This document shows, piece after piece, positions 1 to 11,000 of a stretch of DNA of 64,000 nucleotides (its first letter is position 1; each line of letters opens with the position of its first letter). The stretch is from positions 30,647 through 94,646 of the forward strand of contig NW_013546178.1 in assembly GCF_000760515.2 (NCBI RefSeq), read 5' to 3'. The position numbers and the translations under genes were made by a program. This stretch comes from Mitosporidium daphniae. Taxonomy: Eukaryota; Microsporidia. The notes beneath the pieces are model-generated. The model had not been told where the DNA came from. It ran no database searches and worked only from the letters and a program-made list of their open reading frames with translations.

Positions 1-103
1 AGCCGACCGTAACAAAGATAATGCCATCTCTTTCCTTGAATTCGAGGAAGCCCCTTCACAAGTGCGAGAAGAGATTCTCGCTTTCGGTCGAACTCTACAT
101 TGA
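1..103 (+). CDS. 3' end of an unidentified gene (partial)
   Basis: An open frame enters from the left edge and ends at a TGA at 101-103. It gives about 33 residues, rich in Glu, ending in EILAFGRTLH. An AATAAA poly(A) signal lies about 10 bases after the stop (around 112), as expected for the end of a gene in this genome. The visible part is too short for me to recognise a family. It could also be the last exon of a spliced gene. Confidence 0.45.
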   Translation, partial: ADRNKDNAISFLEFEEAPSQVREEILAFGRTLH

Positions 104-282
104 AATACAGCCAATAAATGCACAAATTAGTAAGATTTACTAGGCTTCTTATCACTGCGTACACTTTTTTTTGGTGCATGCAGGCATCGCAACGTAAAAG
201 CCCTGAAAACCGGTACAAGCTCGGTGACTTTGATTCAAAGGGACATTTTCTTTGATGGTTGAAATCTCACAAATGAGCAAAT

Positions 283-338
283 AATTCAAGGTGCTTTCAA
301 GGTGCTTTCAAGGTGTCTATTCAAGGTATTTATTCAAG
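283..338. repeat. short imperfect tandem repeat
   Basis: Four to five copies of an 11-13 bp unit of the form GGTGCTTTCAA or GGTATTTATTCAA run through the 3' end of the DJ-1-like gene and its downstream flank. The rest of the 104-329 gap shows no gene. Confidence 0.5.
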
Positions 339-1035
339 ATTGCCTGGAGCTGAGCTTTCAAAGAGTCCTGCAGAAACAACTCGCTTCATCATTTCGCTGC
401 CTGCAATGGCCTCTACTAACGCCAGGGCAAATGGAATCGCTGTGCCCGGTCCGCGGCTAAGTAATTTAAAAAAAGGCATACCTTGTAATCAATTGGGAGC
501 GCGATCCCGAGCGAACGACCGGAACGTCGTCTCTCCAGGTGTAGACCCCAGAAAGATCGTCCTTGAATGAAGGATATGCGGTGAGCTGAATATCCTTTCC
601 AACTATTCCAGCCTCCTTCAAAGCCATTGGGGCGGCACATATTGCCCCAAGGATGCTTTCTTTCGAATCATAAACCTTCTTGATGAGCTCAAGGGCCAAC
701 GCAGAACTGCAAATCTCTTGTACTCCCCCCATTCCCCCGGGAAGCACAACGGCAATCTTTTCAGTTTCAAGGATAATGGTTTCCCCAAATGCCATGCTCT
801 TTTTCAAGACAAAGTGCCCATCCACCATTTCAAGAGTTGCATCTGGAACCAAGTGGAGCTTATTGGAACCCACAACATGGCTAAGAAGTCGACCAGTCTC
901 CGCATTGAGGGTACGATTCGGACTATTAATAATGGTGACAACCGTGGTAGAAATGTTTGCCCGTCGTAGGATGTCTATCACAGTGACCGCCTCAAGCTCT
1001 TCAAACCCGTCCATAACAAGCACCAGTGCTATCAT
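330..1035 (-). CDS. DJ-1/PfpI-family protein
   Basis: Two exons (482-1035 and 330-456) are joined across a 25-bp GT-AG intron at 457-481 and encode about 226 aa. The N terminus MIALVLVMDGFEELEAV carries the conserved family Glu. GAICAAPMAL contains the nucleophile-elbow Cys of DJ-1. After splicing, the C terminus reads LITSRGPGTAIPFALAL, the family's hallmark; the unspliced frame loses it. DJ-1 proteins act as redox sensors, glyoxalases or chaperones in cytosol and mitochondria; which activity applies here cannot be told. The start is the ATG at 1033-1035, since the open frame's earlier first codon is GTG. A tail of about 30 residues past the usual DJ-1 end is unusual. The stop codon lies inside an AATAAA signal. 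Confidence 0.9.
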
Positions 1036-1180
1036 TATCACGAAATGTAAAATTAGCCAAGCTGCTCCTGCAAATTAAAATGTAAACGCTTGATGGACTT
1101 GGGGTTTGTACACACCAATTTCAGCGTCCTAAATTTATTGCAACGGTTGGCTAAATTGCAGTTGTGGATGCAGCCCACGA

Positions 1181-4100
1181 TTAGCACCGCTGATCCGAAA
1201 GCGAGAGTCTAGGGACAATATTCATACACTGCAATTCTTGAAATAATAGCTTGCACGCATATGGGATAGTGGTTGTGGTTACCTTTAACGAGGACTTGCA
1301 GAGGTTGCACCACCCTGAGTATCCCAGGAGCCCGCAGCCTTCGCATACATCTACATTGAAGGAGTCCGAGGAAAGCATTAATCGTTCCATGAGAAGCGCT
1401 GAAGCTCCATATCCGATCAGACAATCTCGCTCCATCTCGCCGAGCCTGAGACCGCCATCTCGCGCGCGACCCTCCGTAGGCTGTCTTGTGAGAACCGCCC
1501 GAGGCCCCCTTGCACGTGCATGCATTTTATCGAGCACCATGTGCTTGAGCTTTTGATAATAAATTGGCCCAAAGAAAATATAAACGCCAAGAAGCTCACC
1601 AGTGGTTCCCGAACAGAGGGTATCCTTGCCTCCATAGGAGTAGCCCTTTTGTAAAAGCATCTGTCCAACCGTTTGCGCCTTCTCAGCACAAGCCTCCTCA
1701 TAGCTAGTAGTGGTGGCAGAGGAAAGAATGTCGCTATGGTCGCCCTCAAAGGCGCCTGGCGGCTCAAATGGCGTTCCATATGCGAGACGGCCAGCCATCA
1801 CCCCCGCCTTGCCGTGCAATAGCTCGAGCATCTTACCCACGGTCATGCGAGATGGAAACCCATGTGGATTCATAATAATATCTGGTGACACACCTAACCC
1901 GTTATGCGATAAAAGTACCTGCTGAGGGTCCGTCCATACCGAACGGCATGTCGGCCTGTGGAACGATCAACCCACAAACACCCTTTTGCCCATGGCGCGA
2001 GGAAAACTTGTCCCCAATCTCTGGGCGTCGTGTTGAACGCAACAGTACTTTGACCGTAAGCTGGTCATCGCTGTTGGTAGTCAAAAGGACGCGGTCAACC
2101 AGCACACTAGTGGGAGACTTGTGTGTCAACGCTACGGTTTTGTATTCGCCACCTGCAGTGGTGGTGTTTTTCGATGCGTCCTCCCCAGCAGCGATCCCGC
2201 CGCCAATAGGAATTTGCTTATTAATGATCACATGCCCAGGTAGAAGACGCTCCCCTGGTGAGGCAATACCGTCCCCGCTCAATGCCTCATATTTGGAGTA
2301 GCTGGATGGCGGTGGAGCCACTATGCGGTCATACGAGCCATTGGCATACTTTTTTAGGGTGACCATGCCCTTTTTCATGACCATACACCGCCCAAATCCA
2401 CGGTCTAGTGACGCTTTGTTGATTATTAGTGCATCTTCAATATCAAAGCCAGACCACGACATCACGGCCACAGAAGCATTCTGCCCTGCTGGCAGTCGCT
2501 CATAGTTTGTCAACTCGATGGTCCTTGTTTTGACCATTGGGCGTTGGGGGTAGCAGAGGGTGTATAAAAGCGTATCAATCCGCTCCAGCTGGTTGTATCC
2601 AATGGTGCCCATGGCTTGTTTACCCATTGCAGATTGATAGGTATTTCTAGGGCTCTGATTGTGATCTGGGAATGGGATCAGGCCCGCTACAGCACCCAGA
2701 ATGCACCAAGGAGCAATCTCCATATGTGTGAAAGACGCATATTTTTTGGTATCAGCAGACCCATAGTGAGCATTGGCAAAAAAGTGTTGCTCGTGTTCCC
2801 TTTTCTCTAGCTTTACTTGAACAAGGTCATCCAAACCCAAAGCAATATACGAGTCGTTTTCCTCATTGACATCCAAATACTCCACAAGCCCTTTGGCAGC
2901 CATTAATTCGTCCCAAGTGCCGATAGACTTGAGGTGGTCCATAGTAAGTACCGGAGAACTTCCGTCCTCATTAAGAATCAGCAATGGTCTAAGCGGGCGA
3001 CCTCCATCCGAGGCAATTTGGATCGTAGACGATGTAGAAGAAGCCGAAATGCTCACATATGGCTCAATCAGACCTGAGCGGCGAAGCTTGCGAAGCGCAC
3101 TCACCACCTGGGTAGAAAAGCGAGTGATTCCGATGGGAATGCCGTTAAAAAAGACGATGCTCGTGCCTGGGGTATGAATCTCGGCTCCAGAAAATCCTTC
3201 AATTGGCTCGACCATCCCAAGCCCTTCAAGGATAAGGGTACGTAGCGGTCCTTCTGCGCTATCGACCGAAATAAGCGTCAACAATGCAAGATTTTTTACG
3301 AGCCCACAGGCTTCTCCCTCGGGGGTATCGGAGGGGCAGGTTATACCCCATTGCGATGTTTGCAGCGAGCGAGGTCCAGAAACCTTTCGTGTCTTTTCAA
3401 ATTGAGATGAAATTCGCGTCATCATTCCCAGTCCGGAAATGTATGAAAGCCGCGACAGTACTTGGGTAACACCTGCGCGCTCCATGCGGAAACGACGTAA
3501 AAACCAATTTCCTGTGGAAAGCGCGCGGATCATTCCGCTGGTAATAAGATCTCCCTGTAGCTGCAATAGGCGCAGAACGTCGAACTCCTGAGCTCGGTTC
3601 GGTTTTGAAAGCACCTTATCGATGGAGCGTTTTAGGTCGCTGTTGAAGCGCTTGAAAAGATCCTCAAATAGAAGGCCAAGGAGCTCTCCAGAAAGCTCTA
3701 ATCGTTTGTTACCAACATAGTCCCGGTCATCTGGAATGGCATCACCTCGAAGCGCCTGGATTACTTTTCGCGCCATGAGCGCAAGAAAAAGCGCCTTCAG
3801 ACGCAAAAGGGTGCCCTCCACCGGGACATGAGAAAGTAAAAGGTCCGTAAGGAAATCGCGGGCATCTTCCAAACGGCGATCCACCGCAGATGAAGAAAGA
3901 GCCGACACATTAGAGGGCGCTCCCCCAATAAGCGAGCTTGTCATTTTCCGCGAAATTCGCACATGTGTAGCCAAATAAGAAAGCGCCTGAGCAGTGGTGA
4001 AGATATTTAGAGAAACTGCTTCTTCCGCTGAGGGACCCAAGGCTTCCACATAGCGCGGATCGTTTCCACAGACCAGCTGCACAATCTCGCGGTCTGCCTG

Positions 4101-5044
4101 CACACCAAGCGCCTACTTGTGGCATAAATCAATGTTCAAGTAAAAAATCAAAAAATCGTATAACGAAAGCATGGGCAACCAAAGTCGCACTCACCTTGAA
4201 CATGACAAAAAGGGGAAAGTCGTCGGTAAGGTTGTTGTGCCGCACGTAGAGCTTGTCATTTTTGACAGCCACATAAGTCTTGCTTTTGCGTTCATGGGTT
4301 GAGCTAAAAACGGCCAAATTAAAAGGGAAAATATGTTACCTGGTCACAGAGGCATATAGCAACCCTTTGCGATCGACGTCCAGTAGAATCCTATTCTTGG
4401 AAAGCTGCTCTTGAATGAGGATGACCTTTTCTGTCCCTTTAATGATAAAATATCCGCCTGGATCAAGGGGACACTCTGTGACATTTGCAAATGCCTTTTC
4501 ATCGTTACCCAATGCTTTGAGGTGGCAGCGTGATGAACGCAACATGATTGGAAGCCTTCCAATTTGCACATTCTTGCGAGTTACGATCTGCTTGCCTCGA
4601 GTATATTCGATGTCAACCACAATTGGGGCAGAATATGTCAAGTCCCTGAGACGACACTCATGTGGCGTTATGGAATGCACAATCAAGTCTTCCTGGATTG
4701 ACGGCATCTCGACGCCGATATTTGTGTATCTACGATATTAAATCAAAGAACGGCGAGAAATGGGAAAAATACAAAAGCATCATAATGGACGAGAAAAACA
4801 TTTCAACTCCATAAGATACAGGAAACTTGGCCATGTAAACAAATCAACCGAACACAAATGGGGGGTACCTCAGAAAAAAGGAAGGATCCACATCCGAATC
4901 GACCTTGGCATCAGTCTGGACGATTTTCATCATATCTGTGGAGATGAAGTAATCGAAAGAATCCAGATGCTGCTTTATAAGGCCTCTGTTCTGCAAATAG
5001 AGCGGTACAAGCCGCCACTTTTCAGCCAGGATGTTGTCACCCAT
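1181..5044 (-). CDS. RPC2: RNA polymerase III second-largest subunit (RPC2/Ret1)
   Basis: Five exons encode about 1193 aa; introns are at 1894-1918 (25 bp), 4113-4194 (82), 4304-4339 (36) and 4730-4868 (139). The protein forms half of the Pol III active-site cleft and helps transcribe tRNA and 5S genes. Diagnostic blocks, in order: [19 protein letters not shown] near the N terminus, [44 protein letters not shown] and the Pol III-type C terminus [19 protein letters not shown]. The zinc ribbon follows as CEGC...CNLC. The wording of the C-terminal blocks matches yeast Ret1 rather than Pol I or Pol II homologues. Length is close to the family's ~1150. The start ATG at 5042-5044 sits just after an A+T-rich TTTTAAAA string. 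The 82- and 139-bp introns are the only two in the window longer than 41 bp. Confidence 0.95.
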
Positions 5045-5188
5045 ACCGGATGGCGTAATTTTAAAATGTTCAATTTAATTACTACCTCAATACAAATGTC
5101 TACCAATCGACGACTCTTTCATTAATTAATTATTGGCAATAAATTGAGCGATTGACGGATGAATGTTTACAAAAATTACAAGATGAAT

Positions 5189-7525
5189 TTACAGCTGCAA
5201 GCCAGCAGCTGTGATGCGCTCGACCTTGGCAATGATGTGTTTACCGTACGTGTACTTTTTCAATGTAGGCAGATGAGGCTTGATCCTCAATACAAGTTGT
5301 TCGCGCTGGTCTGGGTCTGCAACATCCAGCGTGCGTTGAATCACATAATTCGCAAACGGATCCTTCATCATCATGGACAGGAGTGCAGGACCAGCATGGA
5401 GAATCTCCTCCACCATCAGCCTGCGATCGGCAGGCTGAGAGTGTGCCATGGACTTTTCCACCACATTTGAAGCAAACTTGTGGCGAGAAAGATCCAGCAG
5501 CTTGCCTCGCACACAACCGATGATTGCGGTTCTATCAGAGGGCCGCCCTCGCTCGATTACATGCTGGATGACATAATTTCCATATTGGTCAAGGACAAGC
5601 TCATCTACATGTTCATGAAGCTCTTGAAGAAGAGGTCCGGACTGTGAAGATTCGCAATGCTCAAAAATGCGCTGTAGAACCCTGCACCCGTATGGATGCA
5701 TGGCCAGCACCTCCACTTGTCCTCTGAAAGAGTCCACTACGAATTGCACTCTAGCAGCGGGAACCCTCTCAATGACCTTCTGGATGACGTGATTTCCATT
5801 TTGGTCTTTTACGCACCTGATCACGTGTCCGGTGAGCTCGACTATCAGCAAAGACTGGACATCAGCAGGAAGGTTTTCAAGTGCTTTTTGGACAACCCTG
5901 CAGCCGTACATCTGAAGAGACAGACTGACCACATGGTCTTGCATGGCAATCGCCAAGGCTCGGCGCTGCCCATCGCTGCCCAATTCAAAGAACTTTTGGA
6001 TCACATAGTTGCCAAAGACATCTGTCATCAGTGAAACCGCATGAGGCAATAGCTCTTGAAAGATCAGTTCTTTTTCTTCAACCGTGCAAGTTTCCAACTT
6101 TTGTTGGATAAATCGAGAGCCGAACTGATCGCCTGAAAATTCGACGACACAAGAAAGAATCTCCTTTACAAGAAAGCGTCTGGTGCCCTTGCTTGCTCGA
6201 AATTCTTCCAGAAGAGTAGACGTGGCGGCCGAGGTATCCGGTACAGAGGCCAAAGTAGCAGATGGAGCCATAGAAAGTGCAAAATCCTCTTCTTTTTTCA
6301 GTGTGCCTCCAACAAACTGATGGTAGTATGGCTGGCGAATGGGAGTTTTCAAAAGCGAGTGGTTATTGAGTCTATGTTCGTTCGCAGACATCAGCATATT
6401 GCCATTGCAACCATCATCAAAATTGGAATAATGGGTTTGAGATTGCTGATGATGGCTATTAAAGTTCGGGCGTCGGAAGCTATTGAAAAGGTTACTAGTT
6501 GAATCGGAAAAATATGAAAGGTTCTCCTCCGCACCATTAAAGTCTGCCGAACAATCAAGGGAAAGATGGCGAAGCGTAGCTTGAATTTGTTCGGCTTCAT
6601 CGTCGACCAAAGAAGTAGAGGCATCGACGAGAGAATCGGGCGGAGCCCCATTAGATATCGACTTGGGCGTACCAGTTAGCGGCGTGGCAGGCTCCCCTGT
6701 AGGCAAGGCGGGGGAAGGATTGGCCCTCTTCTCGGTGGAAGGAAATGATGCCTTAGAAAAGCTGTTTTTACGGTCTGTGGAATGATAAGGCCAAACGGAT
6801 GAGTGTCCGGTACCTCCATTACCCCACTGCAGATGGTGCCAAGATTGGCCAGGAGTATACGCAGGAGGCGGGAGTCGAGGGTTCAACCTTGATTGCGAAT
6901 AGTAATACGCAGCATAGTTGGGATGGCTAGTTAGTTCTTGTTGACTTTTACTTGGATTGTGGCAGTTGGGCGTTTGGTGCTGAATGTTTGGAAAATATCC
7001 TCCTGCATTGGAAGGCCCCACGGTGGGACCCCCGACCACTGATGTCTTTGACTTTTCGCCTCCCAGAGAGGAATTTTTCTCCAATCGGATATTTCCCTCC
7101 AAAGAGGATGGTGGTGGTGGCGGCGGTGGAGGATGGTGAAGTATCTCGGCTGGCGGTGCGCTGGTCGACCTACTCATGTCGTCAGGAAAGACCAGAAGAG
7201 AAGATGTCGACCCTAGTCCACCGATCACGCTATTCCAGGTAATTTTTGTTGAATAGTGAGGTGTGGATTGATCCAGACAAATACTTGGATTTTCTTTTTC
7301 TTGCAATAGGGATGCCAGCTGGCCAATAGGAATTTGTCGCTGGGGCACGCATGTTTTTAAGCCGATTCGCATGTCTGCGTCATGCGCTGATGTGGAATTT
7401 TCGTCCTTTCTCGAGGAGAATGAAGATGCTGAAACATTCCGCTCTAATGACATGGAAAACTGGTTGGACAGCTTGGGGTTCAGTGATGGTGACGCATCTG
7501 TAATAATGGTGTTATTTTCGGGCAT
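5189..7525 (-). CDS. Pumilio-family (PUF) RNA-binding translational regulator
   Basis: A single-exon gene of 778 aa. The first ~440 residues are low-complexity, rich in Ser, Asn and Pro, with a run of eight prolines. Residues ~440-770 are a Pumilio homology domain with eight repeats. Repeat helices show the RNA-reading residues in order: SRFIQQ, NYVIQK, CRVVQK, NHVIQK, CRVLQR, NYVIQH, SNVVEK and NYVIQR. That is the same pattern as canonical Pumilio, so the predicted target is UGUANAUA-type elements in mRNA 3' UTRs. Such proteins recruit deadenylases and repress translation in the cytoplasm. The open frame begins with TTG, so I chose the ATG two codons later (7523-7525). It is transcribed divergently from the tetraspanin-like gene. 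Confidence 0.95.
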   Translation of the reverse strand: MPENNTIITDASPSLNPKLSNQFSMSLERNVSASSFSSRKDENSTSAHDADMRIGLKTCVPQRQIPIGQLASLLQEKENPSICLDQSTPHYSTKITWNSVIGGLGSTSSLLVFPDDMSRSTSAPPAEILHHPPPPPPPPSSLEGNIRLEKNSSLGGEKSKTSVVGGPTVGPSNAGGYFPNIQHQTPNCHNPSKSQQELTSHPNYAAYYYSQSRLNPRLPPPAYTPGQSWHHLQWGNGGTGHSSVWPYHSTDRKNSFSKASFPSTEKRANPSPALPTGEPATPLTGTPKSISNGAPPDSLVDASTSLVDDEAEQIQATLRHLSLDCSADFNGAEENLSYFSDSTSNLFNSFRRPNFNSHHQQSQTHYSNFDDGCNGNMLMSANEHRLNNHSLLKTPIRQPYYHQFVGGTLKKEEDFALSMAPSATLASVPDTSAATSTLLEEFRASKGTRRFLVKEILSCVVEFSGDQFGSRFIQQKLETCTVEEKELIFQELLPHAVSLMTDVFGNYVIQKFFELGSDGQRRALAIAMQDHVVSLSLQMYGCRVVQKALENLPADVQSLLIVELTGHVIRCVKDQNGNHVIQKVIERVPAARVQFVVDSFRGQVEVLAMHPYGCRVLQRIFEHCESSQSGPLLQELHEHVDELVLDQYGNYVIQHVIERGRPSDRTAIIGCVRGKLLDLSRHKFASNVVEKSMAHSQPADRRLMVEEILHAGPALLSMMMKDPFANYVIQRTLDVADPDQREQLVLRIKPHLPTLKKYTYGKHIIAKVERITAAGLQL

Positions 7526-7714
7526 CTTCAATGTACAACAAAAATAAATATCTATACAGTACTATTTACACTACTTCAAATGACCTTGGTTTTCAGAAGC
7601 GAAACTTGCTGATGCTAAAACTTTAATGATGGATGAATATGGCACTCAAGAAGAAAACAATGCAATAGCAGAGGACAGAATGTAACAAATTAAGAAAAAG
7701 GAAACTTTTAATTT

Positions 7715-7734
7715 TAATTCTAACCCTAGAATTA
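7715..7734. promoter_or_regulatory. inverted repeat with telomere-like core in a divergent promoter
   Basis: Within the 284-bp gap between the Pumilio and tetraspanin-like starts, TAATTCTA and TAGAATTA form 8-bp inverted arms around ACCC. The centre reads CTAACCCTAG, a TTAGGG-type string. A role as a protein-binding site is inference from position and symmetry. I see no gene in the rest of 7526-7809. Confidence 0.35.
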
Positions 7735-7809
7735 GTGCGGTTTTTCATTGGTGGCATTTACTGTTAGAAAGAACCAGTGAAAATGGAGCGGGGGCGTGGT
7801 CCTTAACAC

Positions 7810-8634
7810 ATGCATACACGGCCCGATGCCGCGATATTAATCATGCGAGCTTCGCCTTCCTCCTCAGCCTCTTCATTGGGGGCTGGTAAATCATCTTCGA
7901 TGAAAAAACATTCTCTTCGCTCATCCAAGAATGCTTTTACTGACCACCGCTCTCTTTTTCCTGGCATTGAAGAGGGCGCAGACATAAGACGGCAGGACCA
8001 TCTGAACTTTAATGAGGGTGATCGTGTTTCGCAGGGAGACCGGAATATCTTCCTGATTATCGTTTTTAACATCCTCCAGATCGTGTCGATAATTGGGGGG
8101 TTTTTGCTCATATTCATTTGGGCCCACTTTGGCATCAAGTATAACTTGTTTTTCAATTGGGCGCTTATTCTGGGCATTGTTGCCATCATTACACATTTGG
8201 TCGGGATGGCTTCGTTATTTTGGAGATGCAGGAAAATGGGTCTTTTGTACCTGCTGATGGTTCTCGGCTCTGTTCTTCTGTATGCATATATCATTTTGCA
8301 TGTATCCTCGTACGAGGGAAAGTTTGATCGAGTGTATGCCGAAAAGTGGGATTCTCTCTCTGCACAGCAAAAGGCGTCCGTTGAGAGCGAGGTAAGAATT
8401 GGCGTGTAATTTGCCTAGTTTGATTGCGCCGGCTGGAACTATTCAGCCGAGGTGTCACCCACCGACATTACTCAAAATGACACAAATGCCATTGTGTTGC
8501 CGAAAAAAAGCTGTGGCCTGTTGGTGATGCAGATTTTAGAGGCTATCGACACTGATAGATGGCCCTTGTTGATAGGGTTCTATATTTATCATGTGCTCAA
8601 CTTTGCCCTTGCCGTTAAGCTAATTTATTTTTAA
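7810..8634 (+). CDS. tetraspanin-like four-span membrane protein
   Basis: Two exons (7810-8391, 8419-8634) flank a 27-bp intron at 8392-8418 and encode 265 aa. A Ser-rich cytosolic tail of ~79 residues precedes three closely spaced hydrophobic segments (about residues 80-104, 115-138 and 142-165). Then comes a ~75-residue hydrophilic loop with Cys in FDCAGWN and KKSCG, and a last segment near residues 242-265. This short-loop, long-loop layout is that of tetraspanins, which organise membrane microdomains. The loop lacks the strict CCG motif, so I call it tetraspanin-like only. Without splicing the frame stops right after the donor site, losing the fourth span. Confidence 0.65.
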
Positions 8635-8738
8635 CCCGGCAGCGATATCTTTTTGTAATAAATTTAAACTCAAAGTGACGTTTCGGCATCATCATGCTGT
8701 AAATGGGAGAGGGCCACGTGTGTGTGCTGAGTTGTAAT

Positions 8739-8775
8739 CAAATCGAATCGAATCAATTTAATTTAATTTAATTTC
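8739..8775. repeat. AT-rich short tandem repeat
   Basis: Two to three copies of ATCGA/ATCAA are followed by four copies of TTTAA. This tract lies directly upstream of the helix-loop-helix gene start (8799) and may be part of its promoter. No other feature is visible in 8635-8798. Confidence 0.5.
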
Positions 8776-8798
8776 TGGATACCCTTTTCACACATCTC

Positions 8799-9452
8799 AT
8801 GGTGGGTGCACAAGCTTCCGTCCCTTCAATTGAAAAGACCAAGGGACACCTAGACGTGGAAAGTGTTTTTAATGAGGATCAGATATTTTCAAAGTATACA
8901 AACATTCAAAAAACATCGCCCCTCTTGGCAAGTAAGTATTCCAACAGCTCTACTTCCTTAATGGACCCGCCGATGTTAACAGGTGCTCATCAATATTTGT
9001 ATGAGGAACATTTCAATAAGATATTTATTTGTAAGCCAAAAGAGCCAAGCATATCCTGTGGCTTTAGGCCAACTTTTTCGGTCACCCCAAGCCCAGAAAG
9101 CCCTCCAAACTCGCCGAAACACGATTCCTTTCGGAAAGAAGACCCATTAGTGACCCCTTCCGCTGAAGCTTCCGTTTTCTCTTTAGACCAGACATGTCCT
9201 CATTCTGGGCTGTTTGAAACAATCTCCAACCCTTCACAGATATCAAAGTGCCCCTCTCTAACGCTTCGGACACGAAGCATGGACTATCCAAGTGTTATCG
9301 CTCGTCGAAAAAGTACCATCAATGCTGCTTGCGAGGAGCTCCGCGAGCTTCTAGAGTTGCCAAAAACTACGTCCAAAATCGATACCCTGCAACACGTTAT
9401 CCAACTAATTGCCGCCCATAAGAAGAGAAAAACCCGATCAGACACCGAATAG
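8799..9452 (+). CDS. basic helix-loop-helix-like protein
   Basis: A single-exon gene of 217 aa. Residues ~1-160 are low-complexity, Ser/Pro-rich, with several SP sites. The C terminus has a helix-loop-helix signature: RRKSTINAACEELRELLELP is the first helix with its basic lead-in, followed by SKIDTLQHVIQLIAAHKKRK as the second helix. The spacing and the conserved Leu, Lys-Ile and Leu positions fit the bHLH family of dimeric transcription factors. The basic region is short and the usual E-box Glu is not clear, so DNA binding is uncertain. The start ATG is at 8799-8801. The stop is 28 bp from the stop of the convergent neighbour. Confidence 0.7.
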   Translation: MVGAQASVPSIEKTKGHLDVESVFNEDQIFSKYTNIQKTSPLLASKYSNSSTSLMDPPMLTGAHQYLYEEHFNKIFICKPKEPSISCGFRPTFSVTPSPESPPNSPKHDSFRKEDPLVTPSAEASVFSLDQTCPHSGLFETISNPSQISKCPSLTLRTRSMDYPSVIARRKSTINAACEELRELLELPKTTSKIDTLQHVIQLIAAHKKRKTRSDTE

Positions 9453-9480
9453 ATTAAAGAACGGGTATTCTTAGTTTTTA

Positions 9481-10878
9481 TTATAATAAACCCACCACCA
9501 TCAGACTAAGCAATGAACTTAGGAGGATTGTTGCTTTGTCACAAGAAACGCACAGCCAGCCCGAAGACACTGAAGATGGGATTTCACCATCCAACAGCGC
9601 GGGCTTCGCCTCGACATCTACAGACGCGGCCGAAATAGACGGTAAAGCAATAAATCTAGTTCTATTAACCAGGTTGCTGGAATTCGAGGAGACTGGTTCA
9701 TATAGCGCGGGGGGGATCAGGGGAAAGAATGTTGAAACGCTTTTTATGTTGAAGGCTGAAAACTGTGTGTCCGGCGTTTCTCCCTTCAAAAGTCCTGCAT
9801 TGCGTTTTACCGAGAGAGAGCGTCCAAAGAAAAGCAGAAGAGCATTGAATGTTTTTAAAAAGACAAAATAGCGAGTGTGCTCTAGCTCTTGAGCCGAAAT
9901 GACCTTGGGGGATGTAGCAGGGAAAAATGCTTGGATAATGTTGCACAAAATATTCCTGTTAATTCCGATAAAGGTCGAAGATTGGTCATCAAACCGATTT
10001 TCCTTCCAGATAATCGAAGTCTTTTGAAGATATACTACGACGTAATAGAAAAAGAAGGATTTCATCATCCAGATCGGGAGGTTTTCATTTTTTAGAGTAT
10101 TACGGAGAGCTTCGATTTCTTGAAGAATGGAATTGTGGCAGATGATGGCTTTCAGCAGATCGATAAGGCAAAGATTAAAAAAAATGTCCAAAAAAGTCAA
10201 GTTTAAATTTTGCCTAAAGTGGCTTAACAAAATTCCGAACAGCAAATTGCAGTTCACAAACAAAAAAACCAAAGTAACCGTATAAGGAGTAAACGACTTG
10301 TCAGCCAAATACTCCTGAAAATAGATCATCGCTGCAATAAAAGGCACCATCAATTCGTACTCGGTGATCATTGAAAAGTTGCACAAAATAAAGTAAAAAT
10401 AATACCAGAGCTGTGAGGCCGTCATCAAGAATGAACAGTCCGAGTATATGTTGTTGAGCTTGTCTCGCAGCTCAGAGGAAATGCATTCAAAAAGAGTAAT
10501 TACCAAAACCCATCGAATCGAGGCCATGGAGGGCTTTGCGACACTAAGAGAAGGGATAGAAATGCAAAGCGTTTCAGCTAGGAATCTATTTAAAGGATAG
10601 CCTTCGCCAAGTATGTTAAAGATCATGAGGCAAAAAATGCACGATAATGCTGAAAACAGCTCGTGAAAACTGTCTGTCCAAGGAATCCATTGGTTAGTTA
10701 GGGAGCATCCTGTCTGGAATAAATAATATGTGACCACACAAATTCCGGTCTCATATTTGGAGATTTTCTCAATCGAGGTTTGCATGTATGATGGCCTGTC
10801 GAGTTCATTCCCAAAAACGCAAGGGATGCAAGCTATCACAGCAATGACTGCAGCAAGTATTTTAATAACGCCTCTCAT
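9481..10878 (-). CDS. unrecognised multi-pass membrane protein with signal peptide
   Basis: A single-exon frame of 465 aa that I do not recognise. It begins with a strong signal peptide (MRGVIKILAAVIAVIACIPC), followed by about six to eight hydrophobic stretches rich in Phe, Leu, Tyr and Cys up to residue ~330. A hydrophilic Ser-rich region follows, then a short hydrophobic end (ILLSSLLSLMVVGLL). That end could be a last span or a GPI-attachment signal. The stop codon overlaps an AATAAA signal. No family motif stands out, so it may be lineage-specific. Confidence 0.6.
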   Translation of the reverse strand: MRGVIKILAAVIAVIACIPCVFGNELDRPSYMQTSIEKISKYETGICVVTYYLFQTGCSLTNQWIPWTDSFHELFSALSCIFCLMIFNILGEGYPLNRFLAETLCISIPSLSVAKPSMASIRWVLVITLFECISSELRDKLNNIYSDCSFLMTASQLWYYFYFILCNFSMITEYELMVPFIAAMIYFQEYLADKSFTPYTVTLVFLFVNCNLLFGILLSHFRQNLNLTFLDIFFNLCLIDLLKAIICHNSILQEIEALRNTLKNENLPIWMMKSFFFYYVVVYLQKTSIIWKENRFDDQSSTFIGINRNILCNIIQAFFPATSPKVISAQELEHTRYFVFLKTFNALLLFFGRSLSVKRNAGLLKGETPDTQFSAFNIKSVSTFFPLIPPALYEPVSSNSSNLVNRTRFIALPSISAASVDVEAKPALLDGEIPSSVSSGWLCVSCDKATILLSSLLSLMVVGLL

Positions 10879-11000
10879 TAAAAATTAAAAAAAGCACAAA
10901 ATAATTGAAAAAAATAGGACATTGCAATGACTCTTTTTTGTGAACACAACCAATAGCAAGCCCCACATTAAAATTTAAAATGATTACAGTTTATATAAAG

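Noticed and set aside
313-570. Plus-strand frame opposite the DJ-1-like gene
   Set aside because: Fully antisense to the conserved DJ-1 C terminus and its intron.
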